Source: Variovorax paradoxus (GTDB lineage: Bacteria > Pseudomonadota > Gammaproteobacteria > Burkholderiales > Burkholderiaceae_C). From it: a stretch of DNA of 64,000 bases. The position numbers and the translations under genes are program-made. Positions within the stretch are counted from its first letter, which is position 1. Each line of letters opens with the position of its first letter. The notes under the pieces were generated by a model, which was given only the letters and a program-made list of their open reading frames with translations, did not search any database and was not told the DNA's origin. Below are positions 56,877 to 64,000 of the stretch, one piece after another. The DNA lies in assembly GCF_018614875.1 (NCBI RefSeq), contig NZ_JAGGNW010000011.1:310001-374000 (forward strand), written 5' to 3'.

Positions 56877-57644
56877 ATGACACAAGGCTTTCGGCTTGCC
56901 GCCGCCACCGGTCTCCACAAGGGAGACCGCCCCTATCAGCAGGACCAGGTTCTGATGATGAGCCATCCGCGCGTGCCCGGATGCATGCTGGGCATCATTG
57001 CCGACGGCATGGGCGGGCGCAGCGGCGGGCGCAAGGCCTCCGACCAGGTGCTGATGACGGCGCGCCAGCTGTTCACGCGCTACCACCCCGATCGCGACAG
57101 TTCCTCGGCCGTGCTGCGGCAGTTGCTGGAAGATGCCCACACGGTCATCAAGCTCACGGCCCTGTCGAGCGAGCAGGAGCCGCACAGCACGCTGGCGGCC
57201 TTTCTGATGAACCCCAGGGGCGACTGCGCATGGATCCATGCCGGCGACTCCCGCATCTATCACTTCCAGAATGGCCAGCTCGTCACGCGCACGCGCGACC
57301 ATTCCTATGTCCAGGTGCTCGTCGACCGGGGCGAAATCACCGAAGCCGAGGCCAACGTCCACCCCAAGGGCAACATCCTGCTCGGCTGCCTCGGCATGAC
57401 CACGACACCCCCGCCCGTCGAACCGCACTACATCTCCGCGATGCAGCCTGGCGACCTGCTGATGGCCTGCAGCGACGGGCTCTGGCACTACTTCAGCCCC
57501 GAGGAGCTGGCCAGCGTCCTGTACGCGGAGCCGCCGCGCGAAGCGGTGGAAATCCTGGTGGGAGAAGCGCGCCGCCGGTCGCGCGGCACGGGCGACAACA
57601 TCTCGATCGCGGTGCTGAAGCTCGAATCGCTTCCGCAAGCCTGA
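56877..57644 (+). CDS. PP2C-family serine/threonine phosphatase
   Basis: A 255-residue metal-dependent protein phosphatase. The PP2C motifs are in order: DRPYQQDQVL with Asp23, IIADGMGGRSGG with Asp43, STLAAFLM, WIHAGDSRIYHF, RDHSYVQVLVDRG, LLMACSDGLWHYF and GTGDNISIAVLKLE. No membrane part is seen and no partner kinase is nearby. Its target is unknown; such enzymes often oppose Hanks-type kinases or control type VI secretion. It has no strong ribosome site. It diverges from the ydcH-helicase pair. Confidence 0.9.
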   Translation: MTQGFRLAAATGLHKGDRPYQQDQVLMMSHPRVPGCMLGIIADGMGGRSGGRKASDQVLMTARQLFTRYHPDRDSSSAVLRQLLEDAHTVIKLTALSSEQEPHSTLAAFLMNPRGDCAWIHAGDSRIYHFQNGQLVTRTRDHSYVQVLVDRGEITEAEANVHPKGNILLGCLGMTTTPPPVEPHYISAMQPGDLLMACSDGLWHYFSPEELASVLYAEPPREAVEILVGEARRRSRGTGDNISIAVLKLESLPQA

Positions 57645-57678
57645 CCGGCGCCGCCGCCGCGCGATCGCCTGGCGAGGC

Positions 57679-58350
57679 TCAGCGGCTCGGCGCCGACGCC
57701 GGGGATGCCGGCGGCGCAGGCAAAGGCGCCCCGCGCGGCTTGGTGCGCTCGGCGTTCTGCCGCTCGCGGCTGGCCCGGTGCTCGGCCGCCTGTTGCTGCT
57801 TGCTTTCGAAGCGTTCGACGGCTGCAGGCGCCTCGGCACGCCGCTGGGCGGCCTTGGCCTTCTCGTCGGCCTGCGCCTTCTGCTTGGCCTCGAACTGGCG
57901 CCGGCGCTCGTCCGCCTCGGCCGCCGTTGCGGCCCGGCCCGCCGCATGGTCGGCTGCGCGCTGCTCGCGGTCTTTCTGCGCCTGGCGAGACTCATCCTGC
58001 TTCTCGGGCGTGTCTTGCGGGCGCTTCGCGGCGGCCTTCTGGTCGAGCTTCTCGAGCTCGGCCGCACCGCGCCGCTGGCGCTCGATGTCGTTGATGGCCG
58101 ATTCCTGGCGCTTGATGTGATCGGTTTCGGCGCGCCGACGCTTGCGGCTGTCGCGCAGGCAGTCTTCGACGGCGAACTTCTGGTAGCAGGCAGCGCGCTC
58201 CTTGTCGAAACGCGCCTCGATGGCCGTGCGCTCGGCGGCCAGCCTGCTGCGCTCCGCTTCGAAGTTTGCATTGCCCGTGGTCGCATTGGACTGCGCCCAC
58301 AGTGGCACGCTGCCCAGGGTCATCAGCACGGCAAAAACAATATTTTTCAT
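57679..58350 (-). CDS. Exported coiled-coil protein of unknown function
   Basis: A 223-residue protein with a signal peptide (KNIVFAVLMTLGSVPLWA) and a charged, alanine-rich helical body. Two cysteines, Cys55 and Cys64 (ACYQKFAVEDC), are nine apart and probably paired. A KRRRAETDHIKRQESAINDIERQRR stretch follows, then a long Gln/Arg/Glu coiled-coil and a proline-rich end. Similar proteins are common in Betaproteobacteria as I recall, without a known role. Its start overlaps the zapE stop by four bases, so it is read from the odh-zapE direction. Confidence 0.75.
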   Translation of the reverse strand: MKNIVFAVLMTLGSVPLWAQSNATTGNANFEAERSRLAAERTAIEARFDKERAACYQKFAVEDCLRDSRKRRRAETDHIKRQESAINDIERQRRGAAELEKLDQKAAAKRPQDTPEKQDESRQAQKDREQRAADHAAGRAATAAEADERRRQFEAKQKAQADEKAKAAQRRAEAPAAVERFESKQQQAAEHRASRERQNAERTKPRGAPLPAPPASPASAPSR

Positions 58351-59447
58351 GTCAGGCGAGTGTCGACGATACGGCGTTCCAGGGAGAGGAACTCGCTCGA
58401 TTGCATTTCGGTGAGCCTGGAAACCGTTCGCGGGAACTCATGCGCAAGCGGCCCTTCGGTGTACAACGCCTCCGGCGGTACCTCGGCCGACATGATGAGC
58501 TTCACGCGCCGGTCGTACAAGACGTCAACCAGCCAGGTGAAACGGCGTGCTTCAGACGCCATGCGCACCGGCATGTACGGCACGTCGGACAACAGCACCG
58601 TGTGGAACTGGCTGGCGATCTCGAGATAGTCGTTCTGCGAGCGCGGTCCGCCGCACAGCGTCTTGAAGTCGAACCAGACCACGCCGCCGGCCTTGCGCCT
58701 TGCGCGGATCTCGCGCTGCTCGATGTGCAGGATCGGGTTCTCGTCGGCCGTTTCGGCCAACCTGTCGAAGGCCTTGCGCATTTCCTTTTCCGCCGCAGCA
58801 TCGTTCGGCGTCAGGTACATGCGCAGTTGCTCGAGCGTGCGGCGCCGGTAGTCGGTGCCGTTGTCCACGCAGAGCACTTCGAGCTTCTCGTTGAGCAGCG
58901 CGATCGCGGGCAGGATGCGGTCGCGGTGCAGCCCGCCGGGATAGAGATCGTCGGGCTTGAAATTGGAGGTGGTGACAAAGCCAACGCCGTTCTCGAACAG
59001 CGCCACCAGCAGCCGATGAAGAATCATCGCGTCGGTGATGTCCGCCACGTGGAACTCGTCGAAGCAGATCAGCTTGTAGCGCCTGGAGATGCGCAGTCCC
59101 AGCTCGTCGAGCGGGTTGACCGTGCCCTGCAGCTCGCGCAGCTCGCGATGCACCTCGCGCATGAACTCGTGGAAGTGCAGGCGGGTCTTGCGCCGCAGCG
59201 GCACCGCGTTGAAGAACAGGTCCATCAGGAAGCTCTTGCCCCGCCCGACGCCACCGTGCATGTAGACGCCGCGCGGCAGCTCGGGCCGGTTGATGAACTT
59301 CTTCAGCGCGTTGGAGCGCTGGGCCTTGTAGCCGGCCCATTCCCGCGCACAGCGATCCAGCGCCTCGACGGCACGCAGCTGCGCGGGATCGCTTTGGAAC
59401 CCGCGCACGGCGAGTTCCGCCTCATAGGCCTCTTTGACGCTGGTCAA
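58347..59447 (-). CDS. zapE: Cell division protein ZapE (AFG1-like ATPase)
   Basis: A 366-residue AAA-type ATPase related to yeast AFG1, which destabilises the FtsZ ring at constriction and under low oxygen or high temperature. Walker A is HGGVGRGKSFLM near residue 64, the Walker B/sensor block is KLICFDEFHVADITDAMIL, and GVGFVTTSNFKPDDLYPGGLHRDRILPAI is typical of ZapE. The start is a TTG at 59447, four bases after the lpdA stop and without a ribosome site. A GTG at residue 14 is an alternative. Confidence 0.9.
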   Translation of the reverse strand: MTSVKEAYEAELAVRGFQSDPAQLRAVEALDRCAREWAGYKAQRSNALKKFINRPELPRGVYMHGGVGRGKSFLMDLFFNAVPLRRKTRLHFHEFMREVHRELRELQGTVNPLDELGLRISRRYKLICFDEFHVADITDAMILHRLLVALFENGVGFVTTSNFKPDDLYPGGLHRDRILPAIALLNEKLEVLCVDNGTDYRRRTLEQLRMYLTPNDAAAEKEMRKAFDRLAETADENPILHIEQREIRARRKAGGVVWFDFKTLCGGPRSQNDYLEIASQFHTVLLSDVPYMPVRMASEARRFTWLVDVLYDRRVKLIMSAEVPPEALYTEGPLAHEFPRTVSRLTEMQSSEFLSLERRIVDTRLT

Positions 59448-59451
59448 GGGA

Positions 59452-60882
59452 TCAGAAGTTCAGCGTGCGCTTGTCCACGGCAAGTGCCGCTTCCTTGGTG
59501 GCTTCCGACAGCGACGGGTGCGCATGGCAGATGCGCGCGATGTCTTCGGCACTGGCCTTGAACTCCATCGCCACGACGGCTTCGGAGATCAGTTCGCTGG
59601 CCTGCGGGCCGACGATGTGCACGCCCAGGATCTCGTCGGTGGCTGCGTCGGCCAGGAACTTGACCATGCCGGTCGTGTCGCCCAGCGCGCGTGCGCGGCC
59701 GTTCGCGAGGAACGGGAAGGTGCCGGCCTTGTAGGCGCGGCCCGCGGCCTTGAGCTGCTGTTCGGTCTGGCCGACCCACGCGATCTCGGGGTTGGTGTAG
59801 ATCACCCACGGCACGGTGTTGAAGTTGACGTGGCCGTGCTGGCCCGCAATGCGCTCCGCCACGGCAACGCCCTCTTCCTCGGCCTTGTGCGCGAGCATCG
59901 GGCCGCGCACCACGTCGCCGATGGCCCAGACGTTGGGCAGGCTGGTCTTGCAGTCGTCGTCCACCGCGATGGCACCGCGCTCGTCGAGCTTGAGCCCCAC
60001 GGCTTCGGCGTTCAGGCCGATGGTGTTGGCCACGCGGCCGATCGAGACGATCAGCTTGTCGACTTCCAGCGTCTGGGCTTCGCCCTTGGCGTTGGTCCAG
60101 GCCACGCTCACGCCCTTCTTGGACGACTTGATCTCGCCGACCTTCACGCCGAGTTCGATCTTGAGCTTCTGCTTGTCGAAGGCCTTCTTGGCTTCCTTGG
60201 CAATCTGCTCGTCGACCGCGCCGAGGAATGTCGGCAGCGCTTCGAGCACCGTGACTTCGGCACCGAGGCGGCGCCACACCGAGCCCATTTCGAGGCCGAT
60301 GACGCCCGAGCCGATCAGGCCCAGCTTCTTCGGCACGGCGCCGATGCGCAGCGCGCCGTCGTTCGAGAGGATGTTCTCCTCGTCGAACGGCGTGCCTGGC
60401 AGCGCGCGGGCGTTGGAGCCCGTGGCCACGATGACGTGCTTGCCGCTGATCGACTCTTCGGCGGCGCCCGCCACCTTGATTTCGTAGCCGGTTTCATCGG
60501 TCTTCACGAACGAACCGCGGCCATGGAAGAAGGTGATCTTGTTCTTCTTGAACAGGTACAGGATGCCGTCGTTGTTCTGCTTCACGACTTGGTCCTTGCG
60601 GGCCAGCATCTTGTCGAGGTCGAGACCCAGGCCTTCGACCTTGATGCCGTGGTCGGCAAAGTGGTGGCCGGCCTGGTCGAAATGCTCCGACGATTGCAGC
60701 AGTGCCTTCGACGGAATGCAGCCGACGTTGGTGCAGGTGCCGCCCGGTGCCGGGCCGCCCTTGCCGTTCTTCCACTCGTCGATGCAGGCCACGTTGAAGC
60801 CGAGCTGCGCAGCGCGAATCGCGGCAACGTAGCCGCCGGGGCCGCCGCCGATGACGATGACGTCGAATTGTTTGTTGGACAT
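59452..60882 (-). CDS. lpdA: Dihydrolipoyl dehydrogenase (E3)
   Basis: A 476-residue flavoprotein that reoxidises the dihydrolipoyl group of E2 with NAD. The FAD-binding [11 protein letters not shown] is at residues 12-22, and the redox disulfide Cys50-Cys55 is in [14 protein letters not shown] second dinucleotide motif is [13 protein letters not shown], and the C-terminal [16 protein letters not shown] has the acid-base histidine pair. The start at 60882 matches the family. It serves odhA/odhB just upstream and is separated from odhB by a 160-base gap with a repeat. Confidence 0.96.
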   Translation of the reverse strand: MSNKQFDVIVIGGGPGGYVAAIRAAQLGFNVACIDEWKNGKGGPAPGGTCTNVGCIPSKALLQSSEHFDQAGHHFADHGIKVEGLGLDLDKMLARKDQVVKQNNDGILYLFKKNKITFFHGRGSFVKTDETGYEIKVAGAAEESISGKHVIVATGSNARALPGTPFDEENILSNDGALRIGAVPKKLGLIGSGVIGLEMGSVWRRLGAEVTVLEALPTFLGAVDEQIAKEAKKAFDKQKLKIELGVKVGEIKSSKKGVSVAWTNAKGEAQTLEVDKLIVSIGRVANTIGLNAEAVGLKLDERGAIAVDDDCKTSLPNVWAIGDVVRGPMLAHKAEEEGVAVAERIAGQHGHVNFNTVPWVIYTNPEIAWVGQTEQQLKAAGRAYKAGTFPFLANGRARALGDTTGMVKFLADAATDEILGVHIVGPQASELISEAVVAMEFKASAEDIARICHAHPSLSEATKEAALAVDKRTLNF

Positions 60883-60945
60883 AGGTTCTTTCGTAGTCTC
60901 GTGCGCCGCGTCCGGCCCGATCAAGGGCAAGCGAAGCAAAGCCCG

Positions 60946-61010
60946 TTCGGGAGCACCCGCGGAACCGGCTTTGCCGGGCCGCCGGGTGCGCCCCCTGGAG
61001 GGGGGAGGCG
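60946..61010 (-). repeat. Intergenic repeat, copy 2
   Basis: The core shared with 28520-28537 is on the minus strand at 60959-60976. Around it are other short inverted repeats (CACCCG and CGGGTG arms; CCCCC and GGGGG near 60991-61006). It stands between odhB and lpdA in the same transcript and may form a strong stem in RNA. Confidence 0.6.
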
Positions 61011-61042
61011 GCTACACGAAGTGAGCAAGCAACGGGGGTGGG

Positions 61043-62305
61043 TCAGATATCGAACAACAGGCGCGACGGATCTTCGAGCGCTTCCTTCATGGCGACCAGG
61101 CCCAGCACGGCTTCGCGGCCGTCGATGATGCGGTGGTCGTAGCTCATGGCGAGGTAGTTCATCGGGCGGACCACGATCTGGCCGTTTTCCACCACCGCGC
61201 GGTCCTTGGTGGCGTGCACGCCGAGGATCGCGGACTGGGGCGGATTGATGATCGGCGTCGAGAGCATCGAGCCGAAGGTGCCGCCATTCGAGATGGAGAA
61301 CGTGCCGCCGGTCATCTCTTCGATGCCGAGCTTGCCGTCCTGCGCCTTCTTGCCGTACTCGGCGATCTTCTTCTCGATGTCGGCAAAGCTCATCTGGTCG
61401 GCGTTGCGCAGGATCGGCACCACCAGGCCGCGCGGCGAACCGACGGCAATGCCGATGTCGAAGTAGCCGTGGTACAGGATGTCGTTGCCGTCGACCGAGG
61501 CGTTGATCACCGGGTACTTCTTGAGCGCATGCACCGCCGCCTTCACGAAGAAGCTCATGAAGCCGAGCTTCACGCCGTGTTCCTTGGTGAAGTTGTCCTG
61601 GAAGCGCTTGCGCAGTTCCATGACGGGTGCCATGTTCACTTCATTGAAAGTCGTGAGGATGGCGTTGGTCGACTGCGACTGGATCAGGCGCTCGGCGATG
61701 CGCGCGCGCAGGCGGCTCATCGGCACGCGCTGCTCGGGGCGCTCGCCCAGGTCGGGCGCGCTGGTGGGCGCGGCGACTTGCGGCAGCGCCGGCTTGGCAG
61801 CCGGTGCGGCCACCGCAGCCGCTGGCTTGGCGCCCGAAGCGACAGCGCCGAGCACGTCGCCCTTGGTGACGCGGCCATCCTTGCCGGTGCCAGCCACGTC
61901 GCTGGTCTTCAGGTTGTTGTCGGCCAGCAGCTTGGCGGCGGCGGGCATGGCAACGTCCGACTTCGAACCGCCGGCGGCGGCTGCAGCGGCTGCCGGAGCC
62001 GGCGCGGCGGCCGGCGCAGCAGCAGCGGCGGGTGCCGCTGCAGGCGCTGCGGCACTGGCCTTGCCGTCGGTGTCGATCTTCGCGATCAGCTGATCGGCCA
62101 CCACGGTGGCGCCATCGGGCTGCATGATTTCGGCCAGCACGCCAGCCGAGGGCGCGGGCACTTCCAGCACAACCTTGTCGGTCTCGATCTCGATCAGGAT
62201 TTCATCGACGGCGACGGCTTCGCCGGCCTTCTTCTTCCAGGTGAGCATGGTGGCTTCGGCCACGGATTCGGAAAGCTGGGGGACTTTGACTTCTACGATG
62301 GACAT
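61043..62305 (-). CDS. odhB: 2-oxoglutarate dehydrogenase E2, dihydrolipoyl succinyltransferase
   Basis: A 420-residue E2 core enzyme of the 2-oxoglutarate dehydrogenase complex, moving succinyl groups to CoA. The lipoyl domain is at residues 1-77, with lipoyl Lys44 in ETDKVVLEV; an alanine/proline hinge spans residues 80-112; the E3-binding domain is near residue 118 ([22 protein letters not shown]); and the catalytic domain from residue 190 ends with the HRIIDGREA active-site motif. It follows odhA by 55 bases. The hinge is long and alanine-rich. Confidence 0.96.
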   Translation of the reverse strand: MSIVEVKVPQLSESVAEATMLTWKKKAGEAVAVDEILIEIETDKVVLEVPAPSAGVLAEIMQPDGATVVADQLIAKIDTDGKASAAAPAAAPAAAAAPAAAPAPAAAAAAAGGSKSDVAMPAAAKLLADNNLKTSDVAGTGKDGRVTKGDVLGAVASGAKPAAAVAAPAAKPALPQVAAPTSAPDLGERPEQRVPMSRLRARIAERLIQSQSTNAILTTFNEVNMAPVMELRKRFQDNFTKEHGVKLGFMSFFVKAAVHALKKYPVINASVDGNDILYHGYFDIGIAVGSPRGLVVPILRNADQMSFADIEKKIAEYGKKAQDGKLGIEEMTGGTFSISNGGTFGSMLSTPIINPPQSAILGVHATKDRAVVENGQIVVRPMNYLAMSYDHRIIDGREAVLGLVAMKEALEDPSRLLFDI

Positions 62306-62360
62306 TTGGAGTGAGCTCCGATTTCTTCTTCAGGGTGTTCGTGTGAAAAGAGGCTTGTAA

Positions 62361-64000
62361 TTACTTGGTCAGCACGAAGCCCTTGAGCTTGCCAAATGCG
62401 CCATCGACGAGCGCCTTCTGCTGTTCCTGGTGCAGGTGCGAGTAGCCGACCGCCGGCGATGCCGAAGCGGCACGGCCGGAGTAGCCGAGCTTCTGGCCGT
62501 CCTGCATGTTTTCGTGGATGTAGTGCTGCACGAAGAACCAGGCGCCCTGGTTTTGCGGCTCGTCCTGGCACCACACCACGTCGGCGAGGTTCGGGTACTT
62601 CTTGATCTCGGCGGCGAAGGCCTTGTGCGGGAACGGATAGAGCTGCTCGACGCGGATGATCGCCACGTCTTCGTCGCCGCGTTCCTCGCGCTTCTTGGCC
62701 AGGTCGTAGTAGACCTTGCCCGAGCAGGCGACCAGGCGCTTGACCTTCTCGGCCTTCAGGCCCTTGCTGTCCGGAATGACCGTCTGGAAGCCGCCCTTGG
62801 TGAACTCGGACAGCGGCGAGGTCGCGTCCTTGTTCCGCAGCAGCGACTTCGGCGTCATGATGATCAGCGGCTTGCGCAGGTTGCGCACCATCTGGCGGCG
62901 CAGCACGTGGAAGATCTGGCTGGCCGTGGTGGGTTGCACCACCTGCATGTTGGTGTCGGCGCTCAACTGCATGAAGCGCTCCAGGCGCGCCGAGCTGTGC
63001 TCGGGGCCCTGGCCTTCGTAGCCGTGCGGCAGCATCATGGTCAGGCCGTTGACGCGGCCCCACTTCACTTCGCCCGAAGCGATGAACTGGTCGATCACCA
63101 CTTGCGCACCGTTCACGAAATCGCCGAACTGGGCTTCCCAGATCACGAGCGTGTTCGGGTCGTTCGAGGCATAGCCGTATTCGAACGCGAGCACGGCCTC
63201 TTCCGACAGGATCGAGTCGATGACGACGAACGGCGCCTGGTTCTCGGCCACGTTCTGCAGGGGCGTGTAGGTGCCTTCGTCGAACTTCTCGCGGTTCTGG
63301 TCGTGCAGCACGGCATGGCGGTGCGTGAACGTGCCGCGGCCCGAGTCTTCGCCCGACAGGCGCACCGGGTAGCCGCTGGCCACCAGCGAAGCAAACGCCA
63401 TGTGCTCGCCCATGCCCCAGTCGACGTTCACGTCGCCGCGGCCCATGGCGGCGCGGTCGTCCAGCACCTTCTTCACGAGCGGGTGCACCGTGAAGCCGGC
63501 CGGCGCGGTGGTGATCTTCTCGGCCAGGCGCTTCCACTCGCTGGAAGGAATGGCGGTGTCGCCGGCGTCGGTCCACTTCTTGTTGAGGTACGGATTCCAG
63601 TCGACGGCGTACTTGCTCTTGAAATTGGTGAGCACCGGGTCGACCGTGTTGCGGCCTTCGTCGAAGGCGGCGCGCTGGGCCTTGACCATGTCGTCGCCGA
63701 GCGTGTCGCCCAGGCCCTGCGTCGCCAGCTTGTCGGCGTACAGCTTGCGCGTGCCGGGGTGCTGGGCGATCTTCTTGTACATGAGCGGCTGCGTGAGCGA
63801 GGGCGTGTCCTGCTCGTTGTGGCCGAGCTTGCGGAAGCAGATGATGTCGACCACCACGTCCTTCTGGAACTCCATGCGGAATTCGAGGGCGAGCTGGGTG
63901 GCGAGCACCACGGCTTCGGGGTCGTCGCCGTTCACGTGCAGCACCGGTGCGTCGACCATCTTGACGATGTCCGTGCAATACAGCGTCGAGCGGCTGTCGC
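62361..64000 (-). CDS. odhA: 2-oxoglutarate dehydrogenase E1 (5' part missing)
   Basis: The last 546 codons of the thiamine-diphosphate E1 component, which decarboxylates 2-oxoglutarate and transfers the succinyl unit to E2. The frame is open to the window edge, where it reads SRSTLYCTDIVKMVDAPVLHVNG, a well-known internal block of E1. Downstream blocks are ICFRKLGHNEQDTPSLTQP, GEDSGRGTFTHRHAV, GYASNDPNTLVIWEAQFGDF and the C-terminal LYPFPHKAF. It runs into odhB and lpdA. The N-terminal 400 or so residues and the promoter are outside the window. Confidence 0.96.
   Translation of the reverse strand, partial: DSRSTLYCTDIVKMVDAPVLHVNGDDPEAVVLATQLALEFRMEFQKDVVVDIICFRKLGHNEQDTPSLTQPLMYKKIAQHPGTRKLYADKLATQGLGDTLGDDMVKAQRAAFDEGRNTVDPVLTNFKSKYAVDWNPYLNKKWTDAGDTAIPSSEWKRLAEKITTAPAGFTVHPLVKKVLDDRAAMGRGDVNVDWGMGEHMAFASLVASGYPVRLSGEDSGRGTFTHRHAVLHDQNREKFDEGTYTPLQNVAENQAPFVVIDSILSEEAVLAFEYGYASNDPNTLVIWEAQFGDFVNGAQVVIDQFIASGEVKWGRVNGLTMMLPHGYEGQGPEHSSARLERFMQLSADTNMQVVQPTTASQIFHVLRRQMVRNLRKPLIIMTPKSLLRNKDATSPLSEFTKGGFQTVIPDSKGLKAEKVKRLVACSGKVYYDLAKKREERGDEDVAIIRVEQLYPFPHKAFAAEIKKYPNLADVVWCQDEPQNQGAWFFVQHYIHENMQDGQKLGYSGRAASASPAVGYSHLHQEQQKALVDGAFGKLKGFVLTK

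Noticed and set aside
54507-58286. A 1259-codon open frame on minus extending the helicase far upstream
   Set aside because: The part above 56564 runs through the ydcH-like, PP2C and coiled-coil genes in other frames, is arginine-rich and has no domain. High GC content makes such long open frames.

Overview
The window is a gene-dense, high-GC piece of a bacterial chromosome whose gene order and protein content point to a betaproteobacterium of the Burkholderiales, most likely Comamonadaceae and Variovorax-like. The evidence is the core run ndk-rlmN-pilW-rodZ-ispG-hisS-yfgM-bamB-der-hfq-hflX-hflK-hflC-yjeT-hisZ-purA, the use of HisZ, several Bug-type (tripartite tricarboxylate, TTT) binding proteins, and an odhA-odhB-lpdA-zapE run. 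The genus is an inference; no rRNA or tRNA gene is present to fix it.

Positions 1-31200 are metabolic and accessory genes in short, often divergent units. They are: an ABC solute-binding protein divergent from an amidase; a D-threonine-aldolase-type enzyme; an enoyl-CoA hydratase; PhoX with a DUF488 protein; a GST; a dienoyl-CoA-reductase-like SDR divergent from a short CaiB-type protein; an orphan Bug protein; a tautomerase; a YgiQ radical SAM protein; a MarR-GNAT fusion; a complete tctCBA transporter; 3-hydroxybutyrate dehydrogenase with a patatin-like hydrolase; a CHRD lipoprotein; DUF924; YihY; a split chromate transporter; an aldo/keto reductase; a GNAT divergent from an XRE-cupin regulator; rlmB; and ybbA/tesA.

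Positions 31300-53600 are mostly housekeeping genes on the minus strand, read from high to low coordinates. From rluD and scpB/rluB, the series passes through ndk, rRNA modification, pilus biogenesis, cell shape, isoprenoid and histidyl-tRNA synthesis, outer-membrane assembly (BamB), Der GTPase, Hfq, the HflX/HflK/HflC group, HisZ and PurA, then ends with a phosphoribosyltransferase and a cystathionine beta-lyase. bamD diverges from rluD.

Positions 54500-64000 hold a DinG/YoaA-type helicase with a YdcH-like gene, a PP2C phosphatase, an exported coiled-coil protein, zapE and the 2-oxoglutarate dehydrogenase genes lpdA, odhB and odhA, the last cut by the window end.

I see no prophage, insertion sequence, CRISPR array, toxin-antitoxin pair or defence island, and no convincing wholly new multi-gene system. 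The points most worth a second look are regulatory or concern uncharacterised families: paired sigma-54-like elements between the binding protein and the amidase, a palindrome over the MarR-GNAT promoter, a terminator between hfq and a TTG-started hflX, opposite-strand overlapping start codons at ybbA/tesA, a dispersed intergenic repeat, long disordered tails on RluB, and two conserved-looking proteins of unknown function linked to ybbA and zapE.
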